Assembly: GCA_035291905.1 (NCBI GenBank)
Contig: DATDRF010000255.1
Location: 1-54,885, forward strand
DNA from: JACPLA01 sp035291905
GTDB lineage: Bacteria > Bacteroidota > Ignavibacteria > UBA10030
Reading direction: 5' to 3'
Length of the DNA: 54,885 nt
Part shown: positions 34,426-43,079 of the stretch, piece by piece
How positions within the stretch are numbered: position 1 is the stretch's first letter
Layout: the number at the start of each line of letters is the position of its first letter
Made by a program: the position numbers and the translations under genes
The notes under the pieces: generated by a model
What the model was told of the DNA's origin: nothing
The model's database searches: none
The model's input: only the letters and a program-made list of their open reading frames with translations

Positions 34426-35267
34426 CACGAGCTCAACAGTATGTCTCCAGTCTCATGGAGAATGTATCGGAAGGACTTATTGCGTCCGACGATCATCGGA
34501 TTACATTCGCCAAAATCAGGGAAAAACTCGCGGATACCGAAGATTTCGAGAACGAGTTACGGTCCTTGTACAAGGTCCAGGGCCTGAGTGAATTCGCCCT
34601 CTCCCTCATGTGGGTTGCCGAACGTGTGGAAGCGGATCCCACGAAGATAGACTACGACGTTGAGGAACAGGGGCTTGTTGTTGAGCGCTTCCGCGAGGCG
34701 GTTGGCGATGCCGCTGCCGCCCCGTTGGGGGACCTGCCCACTCCGGAGCCTTTCGCCGAAACGCCGGTGGAACCGCAGGAGGAAATTGCCCAACCGGAGC
34801 CGGTTGTTGAAGAGACTACCGCGCCCGCAGTCGAAGAGACCCCTGAAATGCCGACGCATCTGCAGATGGAAACACCCGGCCACATTGCCGAGTCCGAAAA
34901 AGCAGTCTATGCCCCTCCCAGCGGTGTAGATCAAAGTACTTTTGGCCCCCTCATTGAACGATTTGTCGAGGCGATGCAAAGCGGCTCAGAAGAGCGCGAC
35001 GGCCTTCACAGTCAGGTACTTGCCGAGGCTAATGCTCTTGCCGCCTCCGGGAGCGGAGCACCCGCCGATTTGCAGGAGTTTTGCCAATATCTTATTGAGT
35101 TCCTCACCTATATCCACGACAACGATTTCATGGATGATGTACGCGTCATGAATATCCTTTCGAACGTTTCGAGCCCCGTGACTTCCTGGGCGCAGGGGGG
35201 CGGCGGGGCCGGATTGTTGGACGAGGGGATCGAAATTCTCAAAACATTCAAATCACTTTTCGAGTAA
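34422..35267 (+). CDS. Acidic protein of unknown function in the alr operon
   Basis: 281 aa with ATGA overlap with alr, so translation is likely coupled. Three parts are visible: an alpha-helical N-terminal domain (~1-95) that resembles no family I know; a Pro/Glu/Ala-rich, probably disordered linker (~98-160, repeats of PEP, EETPE and VEET); and a helical C-terminal domain (~165-281) with FGPLIERFVEAM, DLQEFCQYLIEFLTYIHD and GIEILKTFKSLFE. No signal peptide or membrane segment is seen. It may be a cytoplasmic adaptor, but no function can be assigned. Confidence 0.7.
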   Translation: MTRAQQYVSSLMENVSEGLIASDDHRITFAKIREKLADTEDFENELRSLYKVQGLSEFALSLMWVAERVEADPTKIDYDVEEQGLVVERFREAVGDAAAAPLGDLPTPEPFAETPVEPQEEIAQPEPVVEETTAPAVEETPEMPTHLQMETPGHIAESEKAVYAPPSGVDQSTFGPLIERFVEAMQSGSEERDGLHSQVLAEANALAASGSGAPADLQEFCQYLIEFLTYIHDNDFMDDVRVMNILSNVSSPVTSWAQGGGGAGLLDEGIEILKTFKSLFE

Positions 35268-35270
35268 CGC

Positions 35271-36356
35271 ATGCCCCAGGTGTTTGGCGTCGTAATGGCA
35301 GGCGGTGTAGGGTCAAGATTCTGGCCGAAGAGCCGTGAGCGCAGCCCCAAACAGCTGCTGGAGATCCTTGGATCGGGGACCATGATCCAGAATACGATCG
35401 CGCGCATCCAGCCCATCGTTCCTCATGTCAATACGTTTGTTGTTACGAACGCCTTGCAGAGCGAGGCAGTGATAAACCAGCTCCCCTTTGTTCCCAAAGA
35501 AAATATTCTGACCGAACCAGTGGGGAGGAACACCGCTCCCTGCATAGGCCTTGCAGCGTCGTGGATCGAGAGGATTGATCCGGACGCCGTCATGGTTGTT
35601 CTTCCGGCAGATCATCTGATCAGGAATGAACCTGAATTCGTCCGAATTCTCAACATTGCCGTTCAGGTCGCGGAGAAAAGTGACGGCCTCCTGACGATCG
35701 GCATCAAGCCATCACGACCGGAGACAGGCTACGGATACATTCAGTTTTCAGATGAAGAAACAAACAATCCTTACCGGAGTCAGGGTGTATACAGAGTAAA
35801 GACGTTTGCCGAAAAGCCCATTCAGGAAACGGCCGAACGATTCCTCGCCAGCGGGGACTTTTTGTGGAACAGCGGCATGTTTGTGTGGAGGGTGAAGACC
35901 ATTCTGAAAGAAATTGAACTCCACCTCCCCGACCTGCATGCCGAGCTTCGGTCGCTGCAACAGGCCATGGGCACACCGCGCTACGATAGCGCCCTTGAAC
36001 ATTCCTACGGTGTTCTTCGGGGAATCTCGGTCGATTACGGAGTGATGGAAAAGGCCGGTAATGTTTTTGTCGTTAAGGGGGATTTTGGATGGAACGACGT
36101 CGGCTCCTGGGACGAAGTGGTCCGCCTGAACGACAGTGACGAGGACGGAAACACGGCCCGGGGAAAAGTGATACTCCGGGATTCGAGGAACAACTACGTC
36201 GATGCCGGGTCGAAAGTGGTCGCAACCATCGGTGTGGACGATCTGATCGTCGTTGTCACGGATGATGCTGTTCTGGTGTGCGGAAAGGGCAAATCGCAGG
36301 AGGTCAAGGAAATCGTCGACTATATTCGTCGCAAACAGATGAATGAGTACCTTTAA
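35271..36356 (+). CDS. manC: Mannose-1-phosphate guanylyltransferase
   Basis: 361 aa. It makes GDP-mannose from mannose-1-phosphate and GTP for polysaccharide synthesis. Seen here: VVMAGGVGSRFWPKSR with RSPKQLL (nucleotide-binding start), EPVGRNTAPCIGLA, VVLPADHLI (metal Asp), ETGYGYIQF, FAEKP, SGMFVWR and KGDFGWNDVGSWDEV. It lacks the isomerase domain of long bifunctional ManC proteins, as usual for this size. It starts 3 bp after the previous stop and its end overlaps rlpA by 14 bp. Confidence 0.92.
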   Translation: MPQVFGVVMAGGVGSRFWPKSRERSPKQLLEILGSGTMIQNTIARIQPIVPHVNTFVVTNALQSEAVINQLPFVPKENILTEPVGRNTAPCIGLAASWIERIDPDAVMVVLPADHLIRNEPEFVRILNIAVQVAEKSDGLLTIGIKPSRPETGYGYIQFSDEETNNPYRSQGVYRVKTFAEKPIQETAERFLASGDFLWNSGMFVWRVKTILKEIELHLPDLHAELRSLQQAMGTPRYDSALEHSYGVLRGISVDYGVMEKAGNVFVVKGDFGWNDVGSWDEVVRLNDSDEDGNTARGKVILRDSRNNYVDAGSKVVATIGVDDLIVVVTDDAVLVCGKGKSQEVKEIVDYIRRKQMNEYL

Positions 36357-36846
36357 GGCGGTTGCAATAGTGCGTGGGACGGTGATCGTGATCTGTTCCC
36401 TCATTCTCGCATGCTCGAGTTCTCCGCGGTTTGTCGGGAACAGCAGGGGGGGCTCCATCGATTCGTCAGGTTCCAATCGCGCAACCCGCACTTCATCTTC
36501 TTCAAGCGGTACCGTCAGGACCAGTTCGGGGAAGGTCCTCCTGACCCTTGAGGGCGTGGCGTCCTACTATGCCGACGACTTCCACGGGAAGCTGACGTCC
36601 AACGGTGAGACCTTCAATATGGATGACCTCACGGCGGCCCACCGCACCTTTCCGTTCGGAACCAGGATCAAGGTGACAAACCTCGCCAACCAGAAGACGG
36701 TTGTCGTGCGGGTCAACGACCGCGGGCCTTTCATCGATGGGAGGATCATCGATTTGTCAAGAGCAGCGGCAAAGGAAATCGGATCGATTCAAACGGGGAC
36801 AACCCGGGTCCGCCTCGAAGTGCTTCAGTGGGGCGATGGGAAATAA
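36343..36846 (+). CDS. rlpA: RlpA-family septal ring lytic transglycosylase lipoprotein
   Basis: 167 aa starting with a lipoprotein signal whose lipobox is ILACS. A Ser-rich linker (~30-62) is followed by the double-psi barrel: GVASYYADDFHGKLTSNGE, LTAAHRTFPFGTRIKV, VRVNDRGPFIDGRIIDLSRAAA. These are the RlpA hallmarks, including the Asp and His expected for cleavage of denuded glycan. No SPOR domain follows. It overlaps manC by 14 bp and sits 3 bp before the next gene. Confidence 0.92.
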   Translation: MSTFKAVAIVRGTVIVICSLILACSSSPRFVGNSRGGSIDSSGSNRATRTSSSSSGTVRTSSGKVLLTLEGVASYYADDFHGKLTSNGETFNMDDLTAAHRTFPFGTRIKVTNLANQKTVVVRVNDRGPFIDGRIIDLSRAAAKEIGSIQTGTTRVRLEVLQWGDGK

Positions 36847-36849
36847 CAA

Positions 36850-37533
36850 GTGGCGAAGCGAAGACTGATTACCGAATCGGATGTCATCGAAGCCTCCAAG
36901 AGGGAAGCAAAGGCCCTCCCGGTGGAGGAGGGTGCAATAGTCACCCCCTCAGCCCGGGATGCGGCGAACAGACTTGGCATCCGACTGCTCACCGAAGCTC
37001 TCCCCTCAGTGAAAACAGCCTTTGACGGCCTCTCGATGTTCCATCCTGCAGACAAGAAAGCTCCGAATCGTGACACGGTCATCGCCCTGGGCTCGGACCA
37101 TGGCGGGTTTTCCATGAAAGAGCAGCTGAAGGCATATCTGCTCGAACTCGGATACAGCGTCGCAGATGTCGGGACGACCTCTGAAAAGGCGTGCGACTAT
37201 CCGGACTTTGCCTTTGCCGTGGCGACCCTTGTTTCCATGGGAAAAGCAAAGAGCGGCATTATGGTCGACGCGGTGGGGGTTGCATCCGCTATTGTGGCGA
37301 ACAAAGTTCCCGGAGTGCGCGCGGTCCCGGCCGTGAACGAATTCATGGCCCGAAGCGGGAGGGAACACAACGACGCCAATGTGCTCACGTTGGGCGGACG
37401 GATCCTGGGTATTGAAGCCGCCAAGTCTATCGTCAAGCTCTGGCTCGACACCTGGTTTGGGGGAGGGAGGCATCAGGGGCGGGTGAACAAGATCACCGAA
37501 ATTGAGGAGCGGTCGCTCCGCGGGCCCAGGTAA
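36850..37533 (+). CDS. RpiB/LacAB-like sugar-phosphate isomerase homolog with N-terminal extension
   Basis: 227 aa from GTG. Residues ~75-200 follow ribose-5-phosphate isomerase B: ALGSDHGGFSMKEQLK, YPDFAFAVA, NKVPGVRAVP and GREHNDANVLTLGGR. At the usual catalytic-Cys loop the sequence reads IMVDAVGVASAI instead of a CGTG-type loop, so the Cys is replaced (Asp or Ala nearby) and the usual enzyme mechanism is doubtful. The ~70-residue extension (LITESDVIEASK, then VTPSARDAANRLGI) resembles segments seen in microcompartment-associated proteins. No shell genes are in this window. An isomerase with altered substrate or a regulatory homolog are both possible. Confidence 0.7.
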   Translation: MAKRRLITESDVIEASKREAKALPVEEGAIVTPSARDAANRLGIRLLTEALPSVKTAFDGLSMFHPADKKAPNRDTVIALGSDHGGFSMKEQLKAYLLELGYSVADVGTTSEKACDYPDFAFAVATLVSMGKAKSGIMVDAVGVASAIVANKVPGVRAVPAVNEFMARSGREHNDANVLTLGGRILGIEAAKSIVKLWLDTWFGGGRHQGRVNKITEIEERSLRGPR

Positions 37534-37535
37534 CC

Positions 37536-37754
37536 ATGAAGGTCAATGTGACGGTCAAGGCGAACGCCAGAAAAAATGAGGTGATCTTGCGCGAGGACGG
37601 GGCTTTGCTCGTGAAGGTCACTGCACCGCCCTTTGAAGGAAAGGCGAACAAGAAAGTGATCGAAGAGCTGGCGGCATATTTCCGAAGACCGAAAAGCGCC
37701 ATTTCCATCGTTTCTGGGAAAACCGGAAAATTCAAAGTTGTTGAAATCCTTTAG
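37536..37754 (+). CDS. DUF167/YggU family protein
   Basis: 72 aa, 2 bp after the previous stop. It is a small conserved alpha/beta protein of unknown biochemical role. The family pattern is clear: VTVKANARKNEV, LLVKVTAPPFEGKANKKVIEELA, then SIVSGKTGKFKVVEI. Its end overlaps the next gene by 17 bp. Confidence 0.88.
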   Translation: MKVNVTVKANARKNEVILREDGALLVKVTAPPFEGKANKKVIEELAAYFRRPKSAISIVSGKTGKFKVVEIL

Positions 37755-38886
37755 TCTCTCCCTCGCCCTTGTCATTCCGATCATTGCTGCGGCTCAGTCC
37801 CCGGTTCGCCGTGATTCCGTTGCACCGGGGCTCTTTCACTCCCGCTATCAGACTTCTGTTCCCCACGTCGTCAATGTGCTCTCCTTTGATCGTTCGCAAA
37901 ACCGATATCTCCTTGAAGCGTATCGCCCGAACGGCCTGGTGAAGACGTCTCTTCAGGTACTGGAGAATGAACGTGCGGGCGTCAATGTTGTCGCGGCAAT
38001 CAATGCGGACTTTTTCATTTTCCAGACGGGAAGGCCGGTGGGGAACCAGGTGAGGAACGGGATGTTTGTATCCGGCATCAAGTCTTCAAGATCGCATTTG
38101 GGTATTGAGGGAGATTCGCGGCCGTTCATTGAGATTCTGTCGTTTGCCGGAACGGTCGCCTGGCCGGGGACGATAATCACGATTGACCGGGTGAACCACG
38201 TGCGGGGGGCGGGCATGAATGTCCTGTATAACTTGTACTGGGGGAATGAATTGAAACCCGATTCACTCGGAATAAAAGTCAAGGTTCGGTTGATTGATGC
38301 TTGGAGGGTCGCAGACACCCTGCGTGCTGTTGTTGTGAATGATGGACGGAACGCCTGGAGGATGGAGGACTCGTCAAGAGCGGTCTTCGTGTTCGAACGG
38401 ATCGCTCTCAAGGGGAATCTCCCGGAGGAAGGAGATACCGTAAAGCTGCTTCTCGGGTTCGAAGGAGATCGAAGGTCTTATTCCCAGGTATTGGGAGGGG
38501 GAGGGCGGATTCTTGGAAACGGCAAGATTGTCCGGGAGGGAGTTGGGGAGCAGGAGGGAATTCGTGAGAAATTCTTCGCTGATCGTCACCCGCGTACGTT
38601 TGTAGGATTCGACCGGGACACCACGAGCATCTTTCTATGCACCGTGGACGGGCGGCAGGAGTCGAGCGTTGGAATGACTTTCAGGGAAATGGGTGAATTT
38701 CTGCTTGAAATCGAAGCCTGGAATGCCCTTAACCTCGATGGGGGCGGATCATCGACCATGGTCATCGACGGAGCGGTGGTGAATGCTCCTTCGGACGCAA
38801 CAGGTGAGCGGCCGGCGGCAAACAGCCTGCAGCTGATATCAAAGAAGGTCATCGACCACAGTTCGGAGCAGGGTCATGAGAACTGA
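37738..38886 (+). CDS. Phosphodiester glycosidase family (NAGPA/DUF2233) exported protein
   Basis: 382 aa from a TTG at 37738 (a second TTG directly follows), giving a signal peptide KSFSLSLALVIPIIAAAQ. The C-terminal NAGPA domain has VVAAINADFFIF, GMFVSG, VDGRQESSVGMTFREMGEFLLEI and the signature NLDGGGSSTMVIDG followed by RPAANSLQL. The family removes N-acetylglucosamine linked by phosphodiester bonds. Here it may act on surface polymers. It overlaps both neighbours, so it belongs firmly to the alr operon. Confidence 0.88.
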   Translation: MLKSFSLSLALVIPIIAAAQSPVRRDSVAPGLFHSRYQTSVPHVVNVLSFDRSQNRYLLEAYRPNGLVKTSLQVLENERAGVNVVAAINADFFIFQTGRPVGNQVRNGMFVSGIKSSRSHLGIEGDSRPFIEILSFAGTVAWPGTIITIDRVNHVRGAGMNVLYNLYWGNELKPDSLGIKVKVRLIDAWRVADTLRAVVVNDGRNAWRMEDSSRAVFVFERIALKGNLPEEGDTVKLLLGFEGDRRSYSQVLGGGGRILGNGKIVREGVGEQEGIREKFFADRHPRTFVGFDRDTTSIFLCTVDGRQESSVGMTFREMGEFLLEIEAWNALNLDGGGSSTMVIDGAVVNAPSDATGERPAANSLQLISKKVIDHSSEQGHEN

Positions 38887-39961
38887 CATTGCAAAAAGAT
38901 CGAAAAAGGCGGGACTTCCTCCCGGAACGCTTCTTCATGTGGGAAAGCTCAGAACCGAACAGGCGAGAGTATCGGTGATTGAGTACGAAAAGAGTTGGTT
39001 TACGGCAAAAAGCATTACTGCGGCGGGATTATCCCTTGAGAGCAGGCGAAAACCGGCGGTGAGATGGATTGATGTCGAAGGGCTCCATCAGGTCGAAATC
39101 ATCCGAAACCTGGGATCACGCTATTCAATTCATTCGCTGGTTCTGGAAGATATTCTCCAGACAGCCCAACGGCCGAAGATCGAGGACTACGGAGATCGCC
39201 TTTTTGTCGTGCTCAAGATGCTCCGTTATGACCGGCAAAAGCGAATTGTCGAGTCCGAACAGGTCTCAATGATCCTGACGAAGAATACGGTTCTCACATT
39301 TCAGGAGGGTTTTGAGGGGGACGTCTTCGACGCTATCCGGCTCCGCATACGCAATGGCGGCGGTCTGATTCGCACCCTTGGTGCAGACTACCTTATGTAC
39401 AGTCTCATGGATGCCATTGTTGACCAGTATTTCATCATTCTCGAGGAGCTTGGAGAGAGGATCGAACTGACCGAGAAGGGTATCATCGATAATCCAACCA
39501 CAAAAGAACTTCAGGAGGTTCAACGTCTGAAGCATGAGCTCCTGTTCGTTCGAAAATCGATCTGGTCCCTTCGGGAAGTCGTAGCCCAGCTCGAAAGAGG
39601 GGATTCATCGCTTGTTCGCACACAGACGATTGCCTATTTGCGCGACCTCCATGACCACGTCATTACCACCATGGAGACTTTGGAGAGCTACCGTGAGACT
39701 CTTTCGGGTCTCGTGGATCTCGCGATGTCGAGCATGAGCAACCGAATGAGCGAAGTCATGAAGACCCTGACGGTGATCGCGACGATCTTCATTCCGCTGA
39801 CCTTTATTGCGGGGGTCTATGGTATGAACTTTGACACGGGGATCAGTCCTTGGAGTATGCCCGAGTTGAAGTGGCAGTTCGGGTATCCGGCCATCCTGGT
39901 TATTATGGCAATTTCGGCGCTTGCCATGCTGGCATATTTTAAACGAAAAAAATGGTTCTAA
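38876..39961 (+). CDS. corA: CorA-family magnesium/cobalt transporter
   Basis: 361 aa. A cytoplasmic alpha/beta funnel (~1-290) with RWIDVEGLH, QRPKIEDYGDRLFVVLKM and a long coiled helix is followed by two membrane helices at the C-terminus. The selectivity signature YGMNFD lies between them, and a basic tail (KRKKWF) ends the chain. It imports Mg2+ (or Co2+/Ni2+) through a pentamer. It overlaps the preceding gene by 11 bp. Confidence 0.96.
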   Translation: MRTDIAKRSKKAGLPPGTLLHVGKLRTEQARVSVIEYEKSWFTAKSITAAGLSLESRRKPAVRWIDVEGLHQVEIIRNLGSRYSIHSLVLEDILQTAQRPKIEDYGDRLFVVLKMLRYDRQKRIVESEQVSMILTKNTVLTFQEGFEGDVFDAIRLRIRNGGGLIRTLGADYLMYSLMDAIVDQYFIILEELGERIELTEKGIIDNPTTKELQEVQRLKHELLFVRKSIWSLREVVAQLERGDSSLVRTQTIAYLRDLHDHVITTMETLESYRETLSGLVDLAMSSMSNRMSEVMKTLTVIATIFIPLTFIAGVYGMNFDTGISPWSMPELKWQFGYPAILVIMAISALAMLAYFKRKKWF

Positions 39962-39977
39962 TTCGGAAGGTGTTCTC

Positions 39978-41306
39978 ATGAGAAATCGAATCGTCCTCTT
40001 GAGCCTTATGATGTTCGGAAGTGTCGCGGTGCGGGCCCAGGAGCCTTCGAATCCCGTTCCAAGCTTGCGCGAGCAGGCCGTTATCCAGCAACAATGGCTG
40101 AAGGCGCGGCTCGAGAAAGTGCTTCCGGGGCTCTTGCGTGAGCACGGGGTTCAGATGTGGGTGGTTCCCATGAGGGAGTATAACGAAGACCCTGTGTTTT
40201 CATCGTTGGTCTCTGCTACCACATTTGCAGCGCGGCGAAGAACTATCTATGTCTTCTTTGACCGGGGAGCCGAAAAGGGAATCGAACGGCTGGCTCTCGG
40301 CGGGAGTTCCCAAGGCGGGCTGTACACGGCCTACAGGGACACGACACTTCAAAACGCCGAGCTATGGGGAAAGGAGCAATGGAACCTCCTCAGCAAGGTC
40401 ATCAGAGAAAGGAATCCAAGGACTGTCGCTGTAAACATCTCCCACACCCACGCGTTCTCGGACGGCCTTTCTGCCGGTGAGTGGGAGCAGCTGCAGGAAG
40501 CTCTCGGCCCCGATTACCTTCGAAGAATTGTGCGGGCGGAAAGACTGGCGCTGGATTACATAGCGCTCCGTGTACCCGAGATGATGCCCGTGTACGAGAA
40601 GATGATGAGGACTGTCCACGCAGTCATCGGTGAAGCATTCTCCACCAAGGTGATTGTTCCGGGCAAGACGAGGACCGGCGATGTTGTCTGGTGGATGAGG
40701 CAGCGAACCCACGATCTGGGATTTGGGACATGGTTCCAGCCGAGCGTTGATGTACAGCGAAAAGGGGACTCACTGGAGGAAAATCCGGTCATTCAGAGGG
40801 GAGACGTCCTTCATTGCGATTACGGTCTGACACTGATGAGGCTCAATACGGATACCCAGCATATGGGGTATGTTTTGAGGGAGGGTGAAAGTTCGGTTCC
40901 GGAGGGACTTGTTCAGGCCTTGAAGAACAGCAACAGGATGCAGGATCTTGTTCTGGCAAACATGAAGGTCGGAAAGATGGGGAATGAGATCCTGCTGGAG
41001 ACCCTCGCTCAGATGAAGGCAGAGGGGATCGAAGGGACACTCTATACGCATCCCATTGGTGAACACGGCCATGGGGCCGGCCCGCTCATTGGGCTTTGGG
41101 ACAGACAGCAAGGGGTTCCCGGGAGGGGAGATGTGCCCGTTCTGGCAAATACGTGGTTCTCCGTCGAATTACAGGCGACTACGGCCGTTCCTGAATGGAA
41201 TGGACAAAAGGTTAGGTCTGCTCAGGAAGAGGATGTGGAAGTGACGTCAGATGGAAACGTCAGATGGATCCATGAGCGACAGACGAGATTCCATTTGATC
41301 AAGTAG
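39978..41306 (+). CDS. M24 family metallopeptidase (Xaa-Pro aminopeptidase type), exported
   Basis: Start at 39978 after GGAAGG (39965-39970); the in-frame ATG at 39921 lies inside corA. 442 aa with a signal peptide ending VRAQ. The N-terminal creatinase-like domain is followed by the pita-bread domain with metal ligands in VLHCDYGLTL, NTDTQHMGY, HPIGEHGHG, FSVELQAT and QEEDVEVT, all present. It removes N-terminal residues ahead of proline. It is the last gene of the alr operon. In the following 41307-41603 I find only a short TGTCAA/TTGACA inverted repeat and no gene. Confidence 0.88.
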   Translation: MRNRIVLLSLMMFGSVAVRAQEPSNPVPSLREQAVIQQQWLKARLEKVLPGLLREHGVQMWVVPMREYNEDPVFSSLVSATTFAARRRTIYVFFDRGAEKGIERLALGGSSQGGLYTAYRDTTLQNAELWGKEQWNLLSKVIRERNPRTVAVNISHTHAFSDGLSAGEWEQLQEALGPDYLRRIVRAERLALDYIALRVPEMMPVYEKMMRTVHAVIGEAFSTKVIVPGKTRTGDVVWWMRQRTHDLGFGTWFQPSVDVQRKGDSLEENPVIQRGDVLHCDYGLTLMRLNTDTQHMGYVLREGESSVPEGLVQALKNSNRMQDLVLANMKVGKMGNEILLETLAQMKAEGIEGTLYTHPIGEHGHGAGPLIGLWDRQQGVPGRGDVPVLANTWFSVELQATTAVPEWNGQKVRSAQEEDVEVTSDGNVRWIHERQTRFHLIK

Positions 41307-41603
41307 CTGTCAAAAAGCGATGTCAATTTGACATGCGCCCTGTCACCAGTCCAACGAGTGGGGGCTCATGTTCTCTCCATTTCGGCTGATCTTTTCTCTC
41401 CTCAAAACCTTCGAATTCAGTAAATATTTGGCATGTCCCCATTCGCTTAGAGCTTACCCCTTGACAGTTGTTGCTGAAATCGTTTCTTTGTAACCGGCTT
41501 TTCGAGTAACCTGTTCATTTCTTTTGATGTTAAGGCGAATGATTCAGGTTATCATTTATTCCTCCCGCTGTTCGGTATCATTAATGAATAGAATGGAGGT
41601 TCG

Positions 41604-42356
41604 ATGAGCTCAGCATTGACTGGAAAGGGAATTTTGGGAAAACAAAGCCTATTCATAGCATTATGGGCCTTTTTGGTGGTCGGGTGTACGAGCCCGACTC
41701 CAGGCCTTAATTTCGCTGCCAAGAACAGCCCCGAGGTTGAGAAGGCGACTGCGATAGAAAGAACCCTGAACATTGAAGAACTGGACAATCTGAGCATCAG
41801 GTCGATTGGTCGGTATGGCGGGGCAATCCAGAAATATGCCCACAGGTATCAGGTGGACTGGAGGCTTGTTCTAGCGGTCATGAAACAGGAGTCGAGTTTC
41901 CGCCCCAAGGTGGTCAGCCGCAAGGGTGCCTACGGGCTTATGCAGATCATGCCGCTGACAGCTGCTGAAGTCACCCAAAAGGTAGGGGTCAGCAATGCCG
42001 AAACTCCCCATAATAACATCAAGGCGGGGATCTTCCACCTTAAGTCGCTTTATCGGTTCTTTGAGGACTCCCGGGGTGATGAGCGAATCAAACTGAGTCT
42101 TGCCGCCTACAATGCCGGGCTGAACCGGATAAGGGATGCACAGGACATAGCCCGATTCCTCGGTGAAGATCCCGATACCTGGAAGGGGGTTCTTGAGGCT
42201 CTTCCTTTGCTCTCGAAGAGATACCAGACACTCCACAAGAAAGTATGGGAAGACGGATCACCGCGGGCAGGTTACTTTCGCGACGTACGGCAGACGCGCA
42301 ACTACGTCGAGAATATCATGCAGTTCTATGATGAGTACCAGCTAGCTCTGCAGTAA
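41604..42356 (+). CDS. Lytic transglycosylase lipoprotein (SLT domain)
   Basis: 250 aa; ATG preceded by TGGAGG. A lipoprotein signal has lipobox VVGC. The soluble-lytic-transglycosylase domain (~75-190) has the catalytic Glu in VMKQESSFRPKVVS, then GAYGLMQIMPLTA, NIKAGIFHLKSL, and LSLAAYNAGLNRIRD. The C-terminal tail ends with Tyr-rich repeats (YFRDVRQTRNYVENIM), a usual end for this class. It cleaves peptidoglycan to anhydromuropeptides at the outer-membrane inner face. It ends 1 bp before the PAP2 gene. Confidence 0.93.
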   Translation: MSSALTGKGILGKQSLFIALWAFLVVGCTSPTPGLNFAAKNSPEVEKATAIERTLNIEELDNLSIRSIGRYGGAIQKYAHRYQVDWRLVLAVMKQESSFRPKVVSRKGAYGLMQIMPLTAAEVTQKVGVSNAETPHNNIKAGIFHLKSLYRFFEDSRGDERIKLSLAAYNAGLNRIRDAQDIARFLGEDPDTWKGVLEALPLLSKRYQTLHKKVWEDGSPRAGYFRDVRQTRNYVENIMQFYDEYQLALQ

Positions 42357-42357
42357 C

Positions 42358-43041
42358 ATGTCTCACTGGATACGTGTTGTATTCTCTCTCCTGATTCTGG
42401 CCACTCCGGCTGTTTCCCAGGAAGAAGAGAACCTCGATATCCGATTCTTCCGCAGCATCAACAATCGTCAGGACCCGTCAAGAGACGGGGTCATCGAGTT
42501 CCTCGATCATACATCACTCCCCACGTTTGGAGCAATTCCCGTGGGGTTTGCCGTTATTGGGCTTGCCGTCGACGATCGGGCTGTTTTCGAGGTCGGCCTT
42601 CTCTCTGCGACTGCTCAACTCTCCTCGTTGGGAATGACGTTCATCCTCAAAGAACTTGTTGGTCGCCCTCGTCCTTTTGAATCCTTGTCCGATGTTCGCG
42701 TAAAACATCGATGGTCGGCAACCGGCTCCTCATTCCCCTCCGGCCACACGTCGCAGGCGTTTGCCATTGCCACAATCATCTCTCTCAAATTTCGCAGGGG
42801 GTCCGTCATCATCCCTTCAGTCCTCTGGGCCTCCGCTATCAGCTACGGGAGGATCTTCCTGGGAGTTCACTATCCTTCCGACGTGGCAGGCGGGATGCTC
42901 ATCGGAATCGCCGGCGGGTTGGTTGCCTGGAGCCTGCGAGGAGAGGCGAACGCCATTGCCGTGAGAGCAATTGCAGAGCAGCGCGTGGGAGAAACGGGGG
43001 CTCCCCGGGCGGAGCTGCTGGAGATTCGGATTCCGTTGTAG
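42358..43041 (+). CDS. PAP2-family membrane phosphatase
   Basis: 227 aa with an N-terminal signal or anchor segment and several membrane helices. The three catalytic motifs are complete: KELVGRPRP (K-x6-RP type), SSFPSGHTSQ, and SYGRIFLGVHYPSD (SR-x5-H-x3-D type with GR in place of SR). The family removes phosphate from lipids such as undecaprenyl pyrophosphate, phosphatidic acid or phosphatidylglycerol phosphate. A role in lipid-carrier recycling is suggested by the neighbouring wall enzyme. The C-terminal ~40 residues are cytoplasmic-looking. Confidence 0.9.
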   Translation: MSHWIRVVFSLLILATPAVSQEEENLDIRFFRSINNRQDPSRDGVIEFLDHTSLPTFGAIPVGFAVIGLAVDDRAVFEVGLLSATAQLSSLGMTFILKELVGRPRPFESLSDVRVKHRWSATGSSFPSGHTSQAFAIATIISLKFRRGSVIIPSVLWASAISYGRIFLGVHYPSDVAGGMLIGIAGGLVAWSLRGEANAIAVRAIAEQRVGETGAPRAELLEIRIPL

Positions 43042-43079
43042 CGTTTGATTCTCCCTGAGAAATTGGGTACATTTTTACC

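Noticed and set aside
41425..41455. Sigma-54-like promoter (TTGGCATG then TTCGCTT)
   Set aside because: The distance between the GG and GC elements is 13 bases, not the required 10.
41461..41500. TTGACA box as promoter for the lytic transglycosylase
   Set aside because: No acceptable -10 box occurs at 16-18 bp.
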